A DNA stretch of 56,651 bases from Alloyangia mangrovi (GTDB lineage: Bacteria; Pseudomonadota; Alphaproteobacteria; Rhodobacterales; Rhodobacteraceae). The notes below the pieces were generated by a model that searched no databases, was not told the origin of the DNA, and saw nothing but the letters and a program-made list of their open reading frames with translations. The position numbers and the translations under genes were made by a program. This document shows positions 16,619 through 29,155 of the stretch, in pieces. The stretch is from assembly GCF_002300555.2 (NCBI RefSeq), contig NZ_NTHN02000033.1, positions 1 through 56,651 on the forward strand. The letters run 5' to 3'. How positions within the stretch are numbered: the stretch's first letter is position 1; every line of letters starts with the position of its first letter.

Positions 16619-17611
16619 ATGTCTGAGACGATGAGCCGATCCGAAACCAGCCTGCTGCCGCAGCTCCATGAGCCGCGCAACCCGGGCATGCCGCTCGACA
16701 TGGACCGGGTGATGCGCGCCACCGCCAACCGCTCGGCGATCGAGCGCCGCGCCGCGACCCTGCCGGGGCGGCGCTCGGTGAAGAAGGACTACCAGGCGGC
16801 CTGGCTCGCCCGGGCGATCAGCTGCATCGACCTGACCACGCTCTCGGGCGACGACACGCCGGGACGCGTGGCGCGGCTCTGCGCCAAGGCGCGCCAGCCG
16901 GTGCGGGCGGACATCCTCGAGGCACTGGGGCTCGAAGGGCTGACCACCGGCGCGGTCTGCGTCTACCACGACATGATCGCCCCCGCCGTCGAAGCGCTGG
17001 AGGGCACCGGCATTCCGGTGGCGGCGGTCTCGACCGGCTTCCCGGCGGGCCTCTCGCCCTTTCACCTGCGCGTCGCGGAGATCACCGAGAGCGTGAAGGC
17101 CGGCGCGCGGGAGATCGACATCGTCATCTCGCGCCGCCACGTGCTGACCGGCGACTGGCAGGCGCTCTACGACGAGATGCGCGCCTTCCGCGAGGCCTGC
17201 GGCGAGGCGCACGTCAAGGCGATCCTCGCCACCGGCGAGCTCGGCACCCTGCAGAACGTGGCGCGCGCCTCGATGGTCTGCATGATGGCGGGCGCCGATT
17301 TCATCAAGACCTCGACCGGCAAGGAGAGCGTCAACGCCACGCTTCCCGTCAGCCTCGTGATGATGCGCGCCATCCGCGAGTACTACGAGGAGACCGGCTA
17401 CCGCGTCGGCTACAAGCCCGCGGGCGGCATCTCCAAGGCCAAGGACGCGGTGACCTACCTCGCGCTGGTCAAGGAGGAGCTGGGCGACCGCTGGCTGCGG
17501 CCCGATCTCTACCGCTTCGGCGCCTCCTCGCTGCTGGGCGACATCGAGCGGCAGCTCGAACACCATGTGACCGGGGCCTACTCGGCCTCCTGGCGCCACG
17601 CCACGAGCTGA
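16619..17611 (+). CDS. deoC: Deoxyribose-phosphate aldolase
   Basis: Splits 2-deoxyribose-5-phosphate into acetaldehyde and glyceraldehyde-3-phosphate. It is a TIM-barrel class I aldolase of 330 residues, the longer type. The Schiff-base lysine is Lys230 in ADFIKTSTGKES. The second active-site lysine lies in YKPAGGIS, and the ISCIDLTTLSGDD segment matches the CIDxT region of the family. GGAGGA 8 bases before ATG 16619 fixes the start. It is followed 31 bases later by the ALDH16-type dehydrogenase, which could remove the acetaldehyde. The rest of the deo pathway (deoA, deoB) is about 35 kb away in this window. Confidence 0.95.
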   Translation: MSETMSRSETSLLPQLHEPRNPGMPLDMDRVMRATANRSAIERRAATLPGRRSVKKDYQAAWLARAISCIDLTTLSGDDTPGRVARLCAKARQPVRADILEALGLEGLTTGAVCVYHDMIAPAVEALEGTGIPVAAVSTGFPAGLSPFHLRVAEITESVKAGAREIDIVISRRHVLTGDWQALYDEMRAFREACGEAHVKAILATGELGTLQNVARASMVCMMAGADFIKTSTGKESVNATLPVSLVMMRAIREYYEETGYRVGYKPAGGISKAKDAVTYLALVKEELGDRWLRPDLYRFGASSLLGDIERQLEHHVTGAYSASWRHATS

Positions 17612-17642
17612 TGGCGCAACTGCGGAACTGGAGACGACGGAC

Positions 17643-19982
17643 ATGAGCGTGAAAGAGATCTTCGAGAGCATGGACTATGGACCCTCGCCCGAGAGCGCTG
17701 CGGATGCGCTGACCTGGATCGTCGATCAGGGCTCGCGCTTCGGCTGCTTCATCGACGGCGGATTCACCAAGCCGGGCAAGACCTTCGAGAGCCGCAACCC
17801 CGCCACCGGCGAGGTGCTGGCCGAGGTGACGCAGGCGACGCAGGGCGATGTCGATGCCGCGGTGAAGGCCGCGCGCGCGGCGCAGCCGGCCTGGGCGAAG
17901 CTGGGTGGCAAGGGGCGCGCGCGCTTTCTCTACGCGCTGGCGCGGCTGGTGCAGAAGCATTCGCGGCTGCTGGCGGTGCTGGAAACGCTCGACAACGGCA
18001 AGCCGATCCGCGAGAGCCGGGATATCGACGTGCCGCTCGTGGCGCGGCATTTCTACTACCACGCGGGCTGCGCGCAGCTGATGGAGGCGGAACTGCCGGG
18101 GCAGGAGCCGCTGGGCGTCTGCGGCCAGATCGTGCCGTGGAATTTCCCGCTGCTGATGCTGGCCTGGAAGATCGCCCCGGCGCTGGCGATGGGCAACACC
18201 GTGGTGCTGAAGCCCGCCGAATGGACCTCGCTCACTGCGCTCTGCTTTGCCGATCTGTGCCAGCAGGCGGGCCTGCCGAAGGGCGTGGTCAACATCGTCA
18301 CCGGCGACGGCGCCGTGGGCGAGATGATCACCGGGGCCGAGGTCGACAAGATCGCCTTCACCGGCTCGACCGAGGTGGGCCGGAAGATCCGCGCCGCGAC
18401 GGCGGGAAGCGGCAAGTCGCTGACGCTCGAACTGGGCGGCAAGTCGGCCTATGTGGTCTTCGAGGATGCCGATCTCGACAGCGCGGTCGAGGGGCTGGTG
18501 GATGCGATCTGGTTCAACCAAGGGCAGGTCTGCTGCGCGGGCTCGCGTCTGCTGGTGCAGGAGGGCATCGCCGAGCGCTTCCACGACAAGCTCAAGGCGC
18601 GGATGGACAAGCTGCGCATGGGCGACCCGCTCGACAAGTGCATCGACATCGGCGCCATCGTCGACCCCGAGCAGAAGGCCCGGATCGAGGCGCTGATGCA
18701 GAAGGCTGCGGGCGAGGGCGAGGTCTACACCGGCTGCGCCGCGCCCGAAGGCTGCTTCATCGCGCCGACGCTGGTCACCGGCCTCTCGCCCGCGTCGCTC
18801 TTGATGCAGGAAGAGATCTTCGGACCGGTGCTGGTCTCAACCACCTTCCGCACGCCCTCCGAGGCGGTGCAGATCGCCAACAACACCCACTATGGGCTCG
18901 CCGCTTCGGTATGGTCCGAGAACATCAACACCGCGCTCGACGTGGCGCCGAAGCTCGAGGCCGGGGTGGTCTGGGTCAACGGCTCGAACATGTTCGACGC
19001 GGCGGCGCCCTTCGGCGGGCTGCGCGAGAGCGGCTTTGGCCGCGAAGGCGGCTGGGAGGGCCTCGCGGCCTACACCCGTGCCGCGGGCAAGTCGAAGGCG
19101 ATGAAGAAGGTCGAAGCCTTCGCGGGAGAGACCGCCGAGCCACAGGACGTGGACCGCACCGCCAAGCTCTACATCGGCGGCAAGCAGGCGCGGCCGGATG
19201 GTGGCTACGCGCAGAACATCTACGACCGCAAGGGCAGGCTGCTGGGGCAGGCGCCGATCTCGTCCCGCAAGGACATCCGCAACGCCGTCGAGGCGGCACG
19301 GGGCGCTGCGGGCTGGTCCGCAGCAACGGCACACAACCGCGCGCAGGTGATCTACTTCATCGCCGAGAACCTGCAGGCGCGGGCGGCTGAATTTGCCGCG
19401 CGGATCGATGCCATGACCGGCGGCAAGTCCGGCGCGGCAGAGGTCGAGGCCTCGGTCGACCGGCTCTTCACCTATGCCGCCTGGGCCGACAAATACGAAG
19501 GCGCGGTAAAGCCCGTGCCGCTGCGCGGCACTGCGCTGTCGCTGCGCCAGCCCACCGGCGTCATCGGCGCCTTCTGCCCGGACGAGGCACCGCTGCTGGG
19601 CCTGGTCTCGGTCATGGCGCCTGCCATCGCCATGGGCAACCGCGTGGTGCTGGTCGCCTCCGAGCCCTTCCCGCTGGCGGCGACGGACTTCTACCAGGTG
19701 CTCGATACCTCGGACCTGCCGGGCGGGGTGGTCAACATCCTCACCGGTTCGCACGAGGAGCTGGCGCCGACGCTCGCCCGCCACATGGATGTCGAGGCGG
19801 TGTGGAGCTTCTCGTCGTCGGACCTGTCGAAGGCCATCGAGACGGGTGCCGCGGGCAACCTCAAGCGCACATGGGTGAACGACGGCACGGCCCGCGACTG
19901 GTTGTCGGCGGCAGGGGAGGGCGAGACCTTCCTCGAGGCGGCGACCGAGGTGCAGACCGTGTGGATTCCCTGGGGCGCCTGA
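17643..19982 (+). CDS. Two-domain aldehyde dehydrogenase, ALDH16 type
   Basis: A 779-residue protein made of two aldehyde dehydrogenase-like halves. Residues about 35-490 are a complete ALDH: VPWNFPLLMLAWKIAPAL, cofactor motif FTGSTEVGRKI, general base Glu263 in LELGGKSAY and nucleophile Cys297 in GQVCCAGSR. Residues about 505-779 repeat the fold (LYIGGKQARPDGGY..., GVIGAFCPDEAPLLGLVSVMAPAIAMGN) but are short and lack the catalytic Cys/Glu motifs, as known for the ALDH16 family, where the second half is structural. NAD-dependent aldehyde oxidation in the cytosol is expected. Its position after deoC suggests acetaldehyde as the substrate (inference). Confidence 0.92.
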   Translation: MSVKEIFESMDYGPSPESAADALTWIVDQGSRFGCFIDGGFTKPGKTFESRNPATGEVLAEVTQATQGDVDAAVKAARAAQPAWAKLGGKGRARFLYALARLVQKHSRLLAVLETLDNGKPIRESRDIDVPLVARHFYYHAGCAQLMEAELPGQEPLGVCGQIVPWNFPLLMLAWKIAPALAMGNTVVLKPAEWTSLTALCFADLCQQAGLPKGVVNIVTGDGAVGEMITGAEVDKIAFTGSTEVGRKIRAATAGSGKSLTLELGGKSAYVVFEDADLDSAVEGLVDAIWFNQGQVCCAGSRLLVQEGIAERFHDKLKARMDKLRMGDPLDKCIDIGAIVDPEQKARIEALMQKAAGEGEVYTGCAAPEGCFIAPTLVTGLSPASLLMQEEIFGPVLVSTTFRTPSEAVQIANNTHYGLAASVWSENINTALDVAPKLEAGVVWVNGSNMFDAAAPFGGLRESGFGREGGWEGLAAYTRAAGKSKAMKKVEAFAGETAEPQDVDRTAKLYIGGKQARPDGGYAQNIYDRKGRLLGQAPISSRKDIRNAVEAARGAAGWSAATAHNRAQVIYFIAENLQARAAEFAARIDAMTGGKSGAAEVEASVDRLFTYAAWADKYEGAVKPVPLRGTALSLRQPTGVIGAFCPDEAPLLGLVSVMAPAIAMGNRVVLVASEPFPLAATDFYQVLDTSDLPGGVVNILTGSHEELAPTLARHMDVEAVWSFSSSDLSKAIETGAAGNLKRTWVNDGTARDWLSAAGEGETFLEAATEVQTVWIPWGA

Positions 19983-20014
19983 GCGGGCGGTCCATCCCTG
20001 ACCCCGAGTCGCGC

Positions 20015-20044
20015 GTGGGGCGCCTTGTCGCGCCCCACCGTTTT
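20015..20044 (+). terminator. Intrinsic terminator after ALDH16 gene
   Basis: Perfect 9-base stem GTGGGGCGC / GCGCCCCAC around CTTGTC, followed by CGTTTT, 32 bases after the dehydrogenase stop. Confidence 0.88.
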
Positions 20045-20164
20045 AGGCGTTGAATCAGCCTGCTGTCCCGGATAAGGGGCGATCTTTCGCCGCAACGTTG
20101 AGAAAAGCCCTCTCCGATGCTATCTTATAAGGGCCCGGCGCCGGGGTCACATTCGGCGCGCGCC

Positions 20165-20602
20165 ATGAAGGAGGACAATGTCCTGTCACTTACTGCCGAT
20201 GCGGCCGGTGCCGCTGTTGCGGGGATGCCCATGAGCGGGCTGACCCAACCCGAGGTCACGAGCGAGATTATCCTCGCCGCTGTCCTCAAGTCTCTCGACG
20301 ACAACAAGGCGGAAGAGGTCGTGCAGATCGATCTGCGCGGCAAGACCTCCGTCTGCGACCATATGGTGATCTGCTCGGGGCGTTCCTCGCGGCAGGTGGC
20401 TGCGATCGCGCAGAAGCTCGCCGAGGATCTGAAGCATGAGCTGGGCGTCCTGTGCAAGACCGAGGGCGAAGAGACCGGCGACTGGGTGCTGATCGACGCG
20501 GGCGACGTGATCGTCCACGTGTTCCGCCCCGAGGTTCGCGAGTTCTACCAGCTCGAGAAGATGTGGATGCCGCTGGGCAAGGTGGCCCAGAGCGCGACCT
20601 GA
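20165..20602 (+). CDS. rsfS: Ribosomal silencing factor
   Basis: Binds L14 of the large subunit and blocks subunit joining in poor growth. The core is typical: LKSLDDNKAEEVVQIDLRGKTSVCDHMVICSGRSSRQVAAIA, then EGEETGDWVLIDAGDVIVHVFRPEVREFYQLEKMW. The start is uncertain. ATG 20165 gives 145 residues, ATG 20117 adds 16, and ATG 20225/20231 would match the compact family better. AAGGAGG at 20168-20174 is oddly placed inside the reading frame and points at no standard start codon. rlmH follows after 12 bases, the usual rsfS-rlmH pair. Confidence 0.92.
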   Translation: MKEDNVLSLTADAAGAAVAGMPMSGLTQPEVTSEIILAAVLKSLDDNKAEEVVQIDLRGKTSVCDHMVICSGRSSRQVAAIAQKLAEDLKHELGVLCKTEGEETGDWVLIDAGDVIVHVFRPEVREFYQLEKMWMPLGKVAQSAT

Positions 20603-20614
20603 CCGGGAGCGCTC

Positions 20615-21085
20615 ATGCGTGTGCATCTCTGCGTCGTGGGCCGGCTTCGGTCTGGCCCCGAGCGCGATCTAATTGACGATTACCTCAAGCGTTTCGACCG
20701 CACCGGGCGCGCGCTTGGCCTGGGGCCGGTGACGGTCACCGAGGTCGAGGACCGCAAGGGCGGCGGCATGGCCGCCGAGGCCGCGCTGCTGCGCAAGGCG
20801 ATTCCCTCGGGAGCCGGGCTCTGCATCCTCGACGAGCGCGGCAGGCTGATGAGCTCGCCGGACTTCGCGCAGCGCCTCGGCGAGATCCGAGATGGCGGGA
20901 CGGGCGATCTGGCTTTCGTCATCGGCGGCGCGGATGGCATCGACCCCTCGCTCCGCGCCGAGGCCGACATGGCTCTCAGCTTCGGGCAGATGGTCTGGCC
21001 GCACATGCTGGTCAGGGTGATGCTCTCCGAGCAGCTCTACCGCGCGGCGTCCATCCTGGCGGGCAGCCCCTACCACCGCGTATAA
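20615..21085 (+). CDS. rlmH: 23S rRNA (pseudouridine1915-N3)-methyltransferase
   Basis: SPOUT-class methyltransferase that modifies pseudouridine 1915 in helix 69 of 23S rRNA. The length of 156 residues is typical. The knotted SAM-binding region appears as LCILDERGRLMSSPDFAQRL and FVIGGADGID. The C-terminal signature is SFGQMVWPHMLVRVMLSEQLYRAASILAGSPYHR. GGGAGCGCTC precedes ATG 20615. It forms an operon with rsfS and is followed by a noncoding structured region. Confidence 0.97.
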   Translation: MRVHLCVVGRLRSGPERDLIDDYLKRFDRTGRALGLGPVTVTEVEDRKGGGMAAEAALLRKAIPSGAGLCILDERGRLMSSPDFAQRLGEIRDGGTGDLAFVIGGADGIDPSLRAEADMALSFGQMVWPHMLVRVMLSEQLYRAASILAGSPYHRV

Positions 21086-21170
21086 ATTTGTGCCGGGTTC
21101 CGCATAGGCAGGTTCTTGCCTGTCAAGCGACTCGCCTACGGCGGGAATCCGCGCGAATGCAAACCCTACG

Positions 21171-21331
21171 TTGCAAACACCGAAATCCCTGATTTAGCTG
21201 CACTTATCGCACCGTCGCGCAGCTGTGAAGACGAGCGAGGTTGACTGCCCTTTCTACTGTCCCTGCCGGCTCCCCCGCCGGTCCCGGGTAGATCAACGGC
21301 CCCGGAGTTTCCCCGAACTCCGGGGCCTTCC
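21171..21331 (+). ncRNA. Candidate structured small RNA between rlmH and uppP
   Basis: The region has no open frame but strong nested pairing ending at a terminator. GTTGA 21240-21244 pairs TCAAC 21293-21297; CTAC 21254-21257 pairs GTAG 21288-21291; CCGGC 21266-21270 pairs GCCGG 21277-21281 around a TCCCCC loop. The terminator hairpin starts at the very next base. A 5' stem AGCTG/CAGCT (21196-21200, 21220-21224) is also possible. A weak -35-like TTGCAA is at 21171. It could instead be the 3' UTR of rlmH. The C-rich loop could pair with Shine-Dalgarno sequences. Confidence 0.4.
21298..21331. terminator. Intrinsic terminator, 12-base stem
   Basis: GGCCCCGGAGTT / AACTCCGGGGCC around TCCCCG, followed by TTCC. 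It can end the rlmH transcript or small RNA on the plus strand and uppP on the minus strand. Confidence 0.85.
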
Positions 21332-21367
21332 CATTTCTGGGGGCCGTCTTGGGAATCCGGTGCGGGA

Positions 21368-22171
21368 TCAGCTGTAGGCGATGACCAGAAGCACGGCCCC
21401 GAGGATCACCCGGTAGATCACGTAGGGGGTGAAGCTCACCGAGCGCAGCAGCCGCATCATCAGCGTCAGGGCCAGCAGGGCCGAGACAAAGGCGAAGCCT
21501 GCCGCGATGGCGCCGTCCTTGGCAGCCTGCGCGTCTGCGGTGCCGATCACCTCGGCGCCGAGCAGAACGCCCGAAGCGAAGATTGTCGGGATCGACATGA
21601 GCATCGAGATCTTCGTCGCATCATGGCGTTTGTAGCCGAGCTGGCGCGCGCCGGTGATGGTGATGCCCGAGCGGGAGGTACCCGGAATCAGCGCCACCGC
21701 CTGCCAGAGGCCGAGCTTGATCGCATCCTTGAGGTTCCAGTCGGTCTCGGTCTTCACCTCTGGGCCCTTCTGGTCAGCCCACCACAGCACGATGCCGAAG
21801 ATCAGCATGGTCCAGCCGATCACCGCGATTGAGCGCAGCATGTCCGACAGGCCGGTGACGTTGAGGATCAGCCCGACGAGGATCACCGGCACCGTGGCAA
21901 CGGCAAGCAGGAAGGCGAGCTTGGAGCCGGGGGTGTCGATCTTTCCGGTCAGCATGCGCGGAATGCCTGCGAGCCCCTCGCGCACGTCAGACCAGAAATA
22001 GAGCACAACCGCAAAGAGAGTGCCGACATGGACCGCAACGTCGATCACCTGCCCCTGGTCCTCCATCCCGGTGAGTCCGGGGAGGAGAATCAGGTGACCG
22101 GAGGAGGAAATCGGGAGAAACTCGGTGATGCCTTGGATGAGCGCGAGAATAATCAGTTGAGACAGGGGCAT
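21368..22171 (-). CDS. uppP: Undecaprenyl-diphosphatase
   Basis: Integral membrane phosphatase that recycles undecaprenyl pyrophosphate to the monophosphate carrier for peptidoglycan. It has 267 residues and about eight helices. The N-terminal active-site motif is QGITEFLPISSSGHLIL and the second conserved site is ALIPGTSRSGITITGA, both intact. The start ATG 22171 gives the normal MPLSQLIILALIQG terminus. It is divergent from gltD across an AT-rich spacer. Confidence 0.97.
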   Translation of the reverse strand: MPLSQLIILALIQGITEFLPISSSGHLILLPGLTGMEDQGQVIDVAVHVGTLFAVVLYFWSDVREGLAGIPRMLTGKIDTPGSKLAFLLAVATVPVILVGLILNVTGLSDMLRSIAVIGWTMLIFGIVLWWADQKGPEVKTETDWNLKDAIKLGLWQAVALIPGTSRSGITITGARQLGYKRHDATKISMLMSIPTIFASGVLLGAEVIGTADAQAAKDGAIAAGFAFVSALLALTLMMRLLRSVSFTPYVIYRVILGAVLLVIAYS

Positions 22172-22397
22172 GAAAGCTGGTCTCCGCTTAAAGAACCTTC
22201 CTCGCTATAGGCCCTTGGTTTTCAGGGGGAAAGAGTGAAATTGGTCCGTTTTCGGACCTATTTTTTGATCAACTTGGCGCGCTTCAGGTGGATGAGGGTA
22301 AATTTTTATCAATATAGGTCAGTATGTATGACTTTTATTCGGTTTCGAGTTTAAGTAAGCAAGCGCGACCGATTGATTTGCTTGGAGACAAGGCATC
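22172..22397. promoter_or_regulatory. AT-rich divergent regulatory region uppP/gltD
   Basis: Markedly richer in A+T than the surrounding DNA (for example 22290-22345, with GGGTAAATTTTTATCAATAT). It must hold the promoters of both genes. It contains an orphan hairpin with a T6 tract at 22243-22266. No sigma-54 -24/-12 element with conserved GG and GC could be placed confidently. No open frame with a start signal was found. Confidence 0.6.
22243..22266 (+). terminator. Orphan intrinsic terminator in the gltD leader region
   Basis: Stem GGTCCG / CGGACC with a TTTT loop, followed by TATTTTTT. No plus-strand gene lies upstream between it and the uppP start, so it may end a short transcript or act as an attenuator ahead of gltD. 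Confidence 0.7.
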
Positions 22398-23837
22398 ATG
22401 GCAAAGCAACCCATGCTAAAATTCGTGAAGATCGAGCGCGACATGCCCGAAAAGCGGGAGGCCTCCGTCCGCAGCCACGACTTCGACGAAATTTACGCTG
22501 AGTTCGCAAAGGCCAAGGCCGAAGAGCAGGCGAGCCGCTGCAGCCAGTGCGGTGTGCCCTACTGCCAGTCCCACTGCCCGCTGCACAACAATATCCCCGA
22601 CTGGCTGAACCTCACCGCGACCGGCCGTCTGGAGGAAGCCTACGAGATCAGCCAGGCCACCAACACCTTCCCGGAAATCTGCGGCCGCATCTGCCCGCAG
22701 GACCGTCTGTGCGAAGGCAACTGCGTGATCGAGCAATCCGGTCACGGCACTGTGACCATCGGCTCTGTCGAAAAATACATCACCGACACCGCCTGGGAGC
22801 AGGGCTGGGTGAAGCCAGCCGCCCCGGTGTCCGAGCGCGCCGAGAGCGTCGGCATCATCGGCGCAGGCCCGGGTGGTCTTGCCGCCGCCGACATGCTGCG
22901 CCGCGCCGGTGTGCAGGTCATCGTCTATGACCGCTACGACCGTGGCGGCGGCCTGCTGACCTACGGCATCCCGGGCTTCAAGCTCGAGAAGGACGTGGTC
23001 ATGCGCCGCATCAAGCAGCTCGAGGACGGCGGCGTGCGCTTCGTCTTCAACTGCAACGTCGGCGAGGACCTGAGCTTCGACGAGATCCGCGACCAGCATG
23101 ACGCGGTGATCATCGCCACCGGCGTCTACAAGTCGCGCGACCTGCGCGGCCCGGGCTCGGAAGCCAAGGGCATCGTCAAGGCGATCGACTATCTCACCGC
23201 CTCGAACCGCACCGCCAACTTCGGCGACACCGTGCCCGAGTTCGAAAGCGGCGAGCTCAACGCCAAGGGCAAGAAGGTCGTGGTGATCGGAGGCGGCGAC
23301 ACCGCCATGGACTGCCTGCGCACCGCGATCCGCCAGGGCGCCGAGAGCGTGAAATGCCTCTACCGCCGCGACCGCGCCAACATGCCCGGCTCGCAGCGCG
23401 AGACCGCGAACGCCGAGGAAGAGGGCGTGCAGTTCGAGTGGCTGACCGCGCCGAAGGGCTTCAAGGGCGGCGAGGCCGTCGAGGCCGTCATCGTCCAGAA
23501 GATGCGCCTCGGCCTGCCCGACGCCACCGGGCGCCAGTCGCCCGAGCTGATCGAGGGCGCGGATTACGAAGAGCCCGCCGACCTGGTGATCAAGGCGCTC
23601 GGCTTCGAGCCAGAGGAACTGCAGACCCTCTGGGGCGCGCCCGAGCTGGAAGTCACCCGCTGGGGCACCGTGAAGGCCGAGTTCACCTCGGGCCGGACCG
23701 GGCTGCCGGGCGTCTACGCCGTGGGCGACATCGTGCGCGGCGCGAGCCTCGTGGTCTGGGCGATCCGCGACGGCCGCGACTGCGCCGAGCACGTGCTCAA
23801 GGACTTCGACAAGCTCGCGGCCCTCGCCGCCGAGTAA
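22398..23837 (+). CDS. gltD: Glutamate synthase (NADPH) small subunit
   Basis: Takes electrons from NADPH through FAD and [4Fe-4S] clusters to the large subunit, for glutamate formation from glutamine and 2-oxoglutarate. It has 479 residues, typical. Cluster cysteines are Cys48, 51, 56 and 60 (CSQCGVPYCQSHC) and CGRICPQDRLCEGNC. The FAD Rossmann motif is GIIGAGPGGLAAADML; the NADPH motif is VVIGGGDTAMDCLRTA. The C-terminal FAD loop is GVYAVGDIVRGASLVVWAI. It precedes gltB with a small GFA-family gene in between, the reverse of gltBD order in enterics. Confidence 0.96.
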   Translation: MAKQPMLKFVKIERDMPEKREASVRSHDFDEIYAEFAKAKAEEQASRCSQCGVPYCQSHCPLHNNIPDWLNLTATGRLEEAYEISQATNTFPEICGRICPQDRLCEGNCVIEQSGHGTVTIGSVEKYITDTAWEQGWVKPAAPVSERAESVGIIGAGPGGLAAADMLRRAGVQVIVYDRYDRGGGLLTYGIPGFKLEKDVVMRRIKQLEDGGVRFVFNCNVGEDLSFDEIRDQHDAVIIATGVYKSRDLRGPGSEAKGIVKAIDYLTASNRTANFGDTVPEFESGELNAKGKKVVVIGGGDTAMDCLRTAIRQGAESVKCLYRRDRANMPGSQRETANAEEEGVQFEWLTAPKGFKGGEAVEAVIVQKMRLGLPDATGRQSPELIEGADYEEPADLVIKALGFEPEELQTLWGAPELEVTRWGTVKAEFTSGRTGLPGVYAVGDIVRGASLVVWAIRDGRDCAEHVLKDFDKLAALAAE

Positions 23838-23956
23838 GGCCACACCCGCCCTGCACATCCCATGCACAGATCATCCGCATGGGGCGTGCATCCCCGAAAC
23901 CCACGCCCGAGGTGAGGTCAGCGGCGCTGACCCTTGCCGAGACCAAGGAGCGGCGC

Positions 23957-24394
23957 ATGACGCAGAAGACCGGACAATGCCTTTGCGGCGCGGTGCGCTT
24001 CACCGTGACCGAGTTCGGCAGCTTCGGCGTCTGCCATTGCGAGCAGTGCCGCCGCTGGGCCGGATCGGCGCTTTTTGCGGTGAACGTGCCCGAGACGGCG
24101 ATGCAGATCGAGGGGACCGAGGCGATCCGCAGCTTCCGCAGCTCGAGCTGGGCGTCGCGGCATTTTTGCGGCACCTGCGGCTCGGTGCTCTGGTACCGCT
24201 ACGACAAGGGCGTCGACGGGGCAGGGGAGTACGAGGTCTGCCTGGGGCTGCTCGACGACGGCAACGGCTTCGAGATGAAGAGCGAGATCTTCGCCGACGA
24301 GAAGCCCGACAGCTGGGCGCTCACCGGGGGCCATCCGAAATACACCCGCGCCGAGACGCTGAAGAAATTCGGTGCGGACGTCAGCGGCGCCTGA
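23957..24394 (+). CDS. GFA-family zinc protein (Gfa/CENP-V fold)
   Basis: A 145-residue member of the family named for glutathione-dependent formaldehyde-activating enzyme. The zinc cysteines are visible: GQCLCGAVRF, CHCEQCRRW and CGTCGSVLW. Most members have no proven reaction, and a glutathione-formaldehyde role should not be assumed. AAGGAG ahead of ATG 23957 fixes the start; the long frame entering from gltD is a shadow. It lies between gltD and gltB on the same strand (119 bases after gltD, 106 before gltB), so it may be co-transcribed. Confidence 0.88.
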   Translation: MTQKTGQCLCGAVRFTVTEFGSFGVCHCEQCRRWAGSALFAVNVPETAMQIEGTEAIRSFRSSSWASRHFCGTCGSVLWYRYDKGVDGAGEYEVCLGLLDDGNGFEMKSEIFADEKPDSWALTGGHPKYTRAETLKKFGADVSGA

Positions 24395-24500
24395 GCCGTT
24401 AACCAAATTCCGGCGCGACCCCGCGCCATATCATTCGGCGCCGCGCGCGCCAGCCACGTATCCCGGCCGCTCCGGCGGCCTTCCATGGAGGTGCTAAGCC

Positions 24501-29043
<4,543 letters not shown>

Positions 29044-29069
29044 GCCCGCCCGCTCCTGAAAAGGTGAAG

Positions 29070-29096
29070 CGCCCGGACCCCTGGTCCGGGCGTTTT
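29070..29096 (+). terminator. Intrinsic terminator after gltB
   Basis: Ten-base stem CGCCCGGACC / GGTCCGGGCG with a 3-base loop, followed by TTTT, 27 bases after the gltB stop. Confidence 0.9.
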
Positions 29097-29155
29097 CCGT
29101 CCCGCCTCGGCGCAGAACGCTTTTCCGCGCGCGCGCAGACGTGTAGATCTGCGCC

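Noticed and set aside
22290-22397. Sigma-54 promoter for gltD
   Set aside because: TTGGCGCGCTTCAGG is the nearest match near 22274, but the required GC at -12 spacing is lacking.
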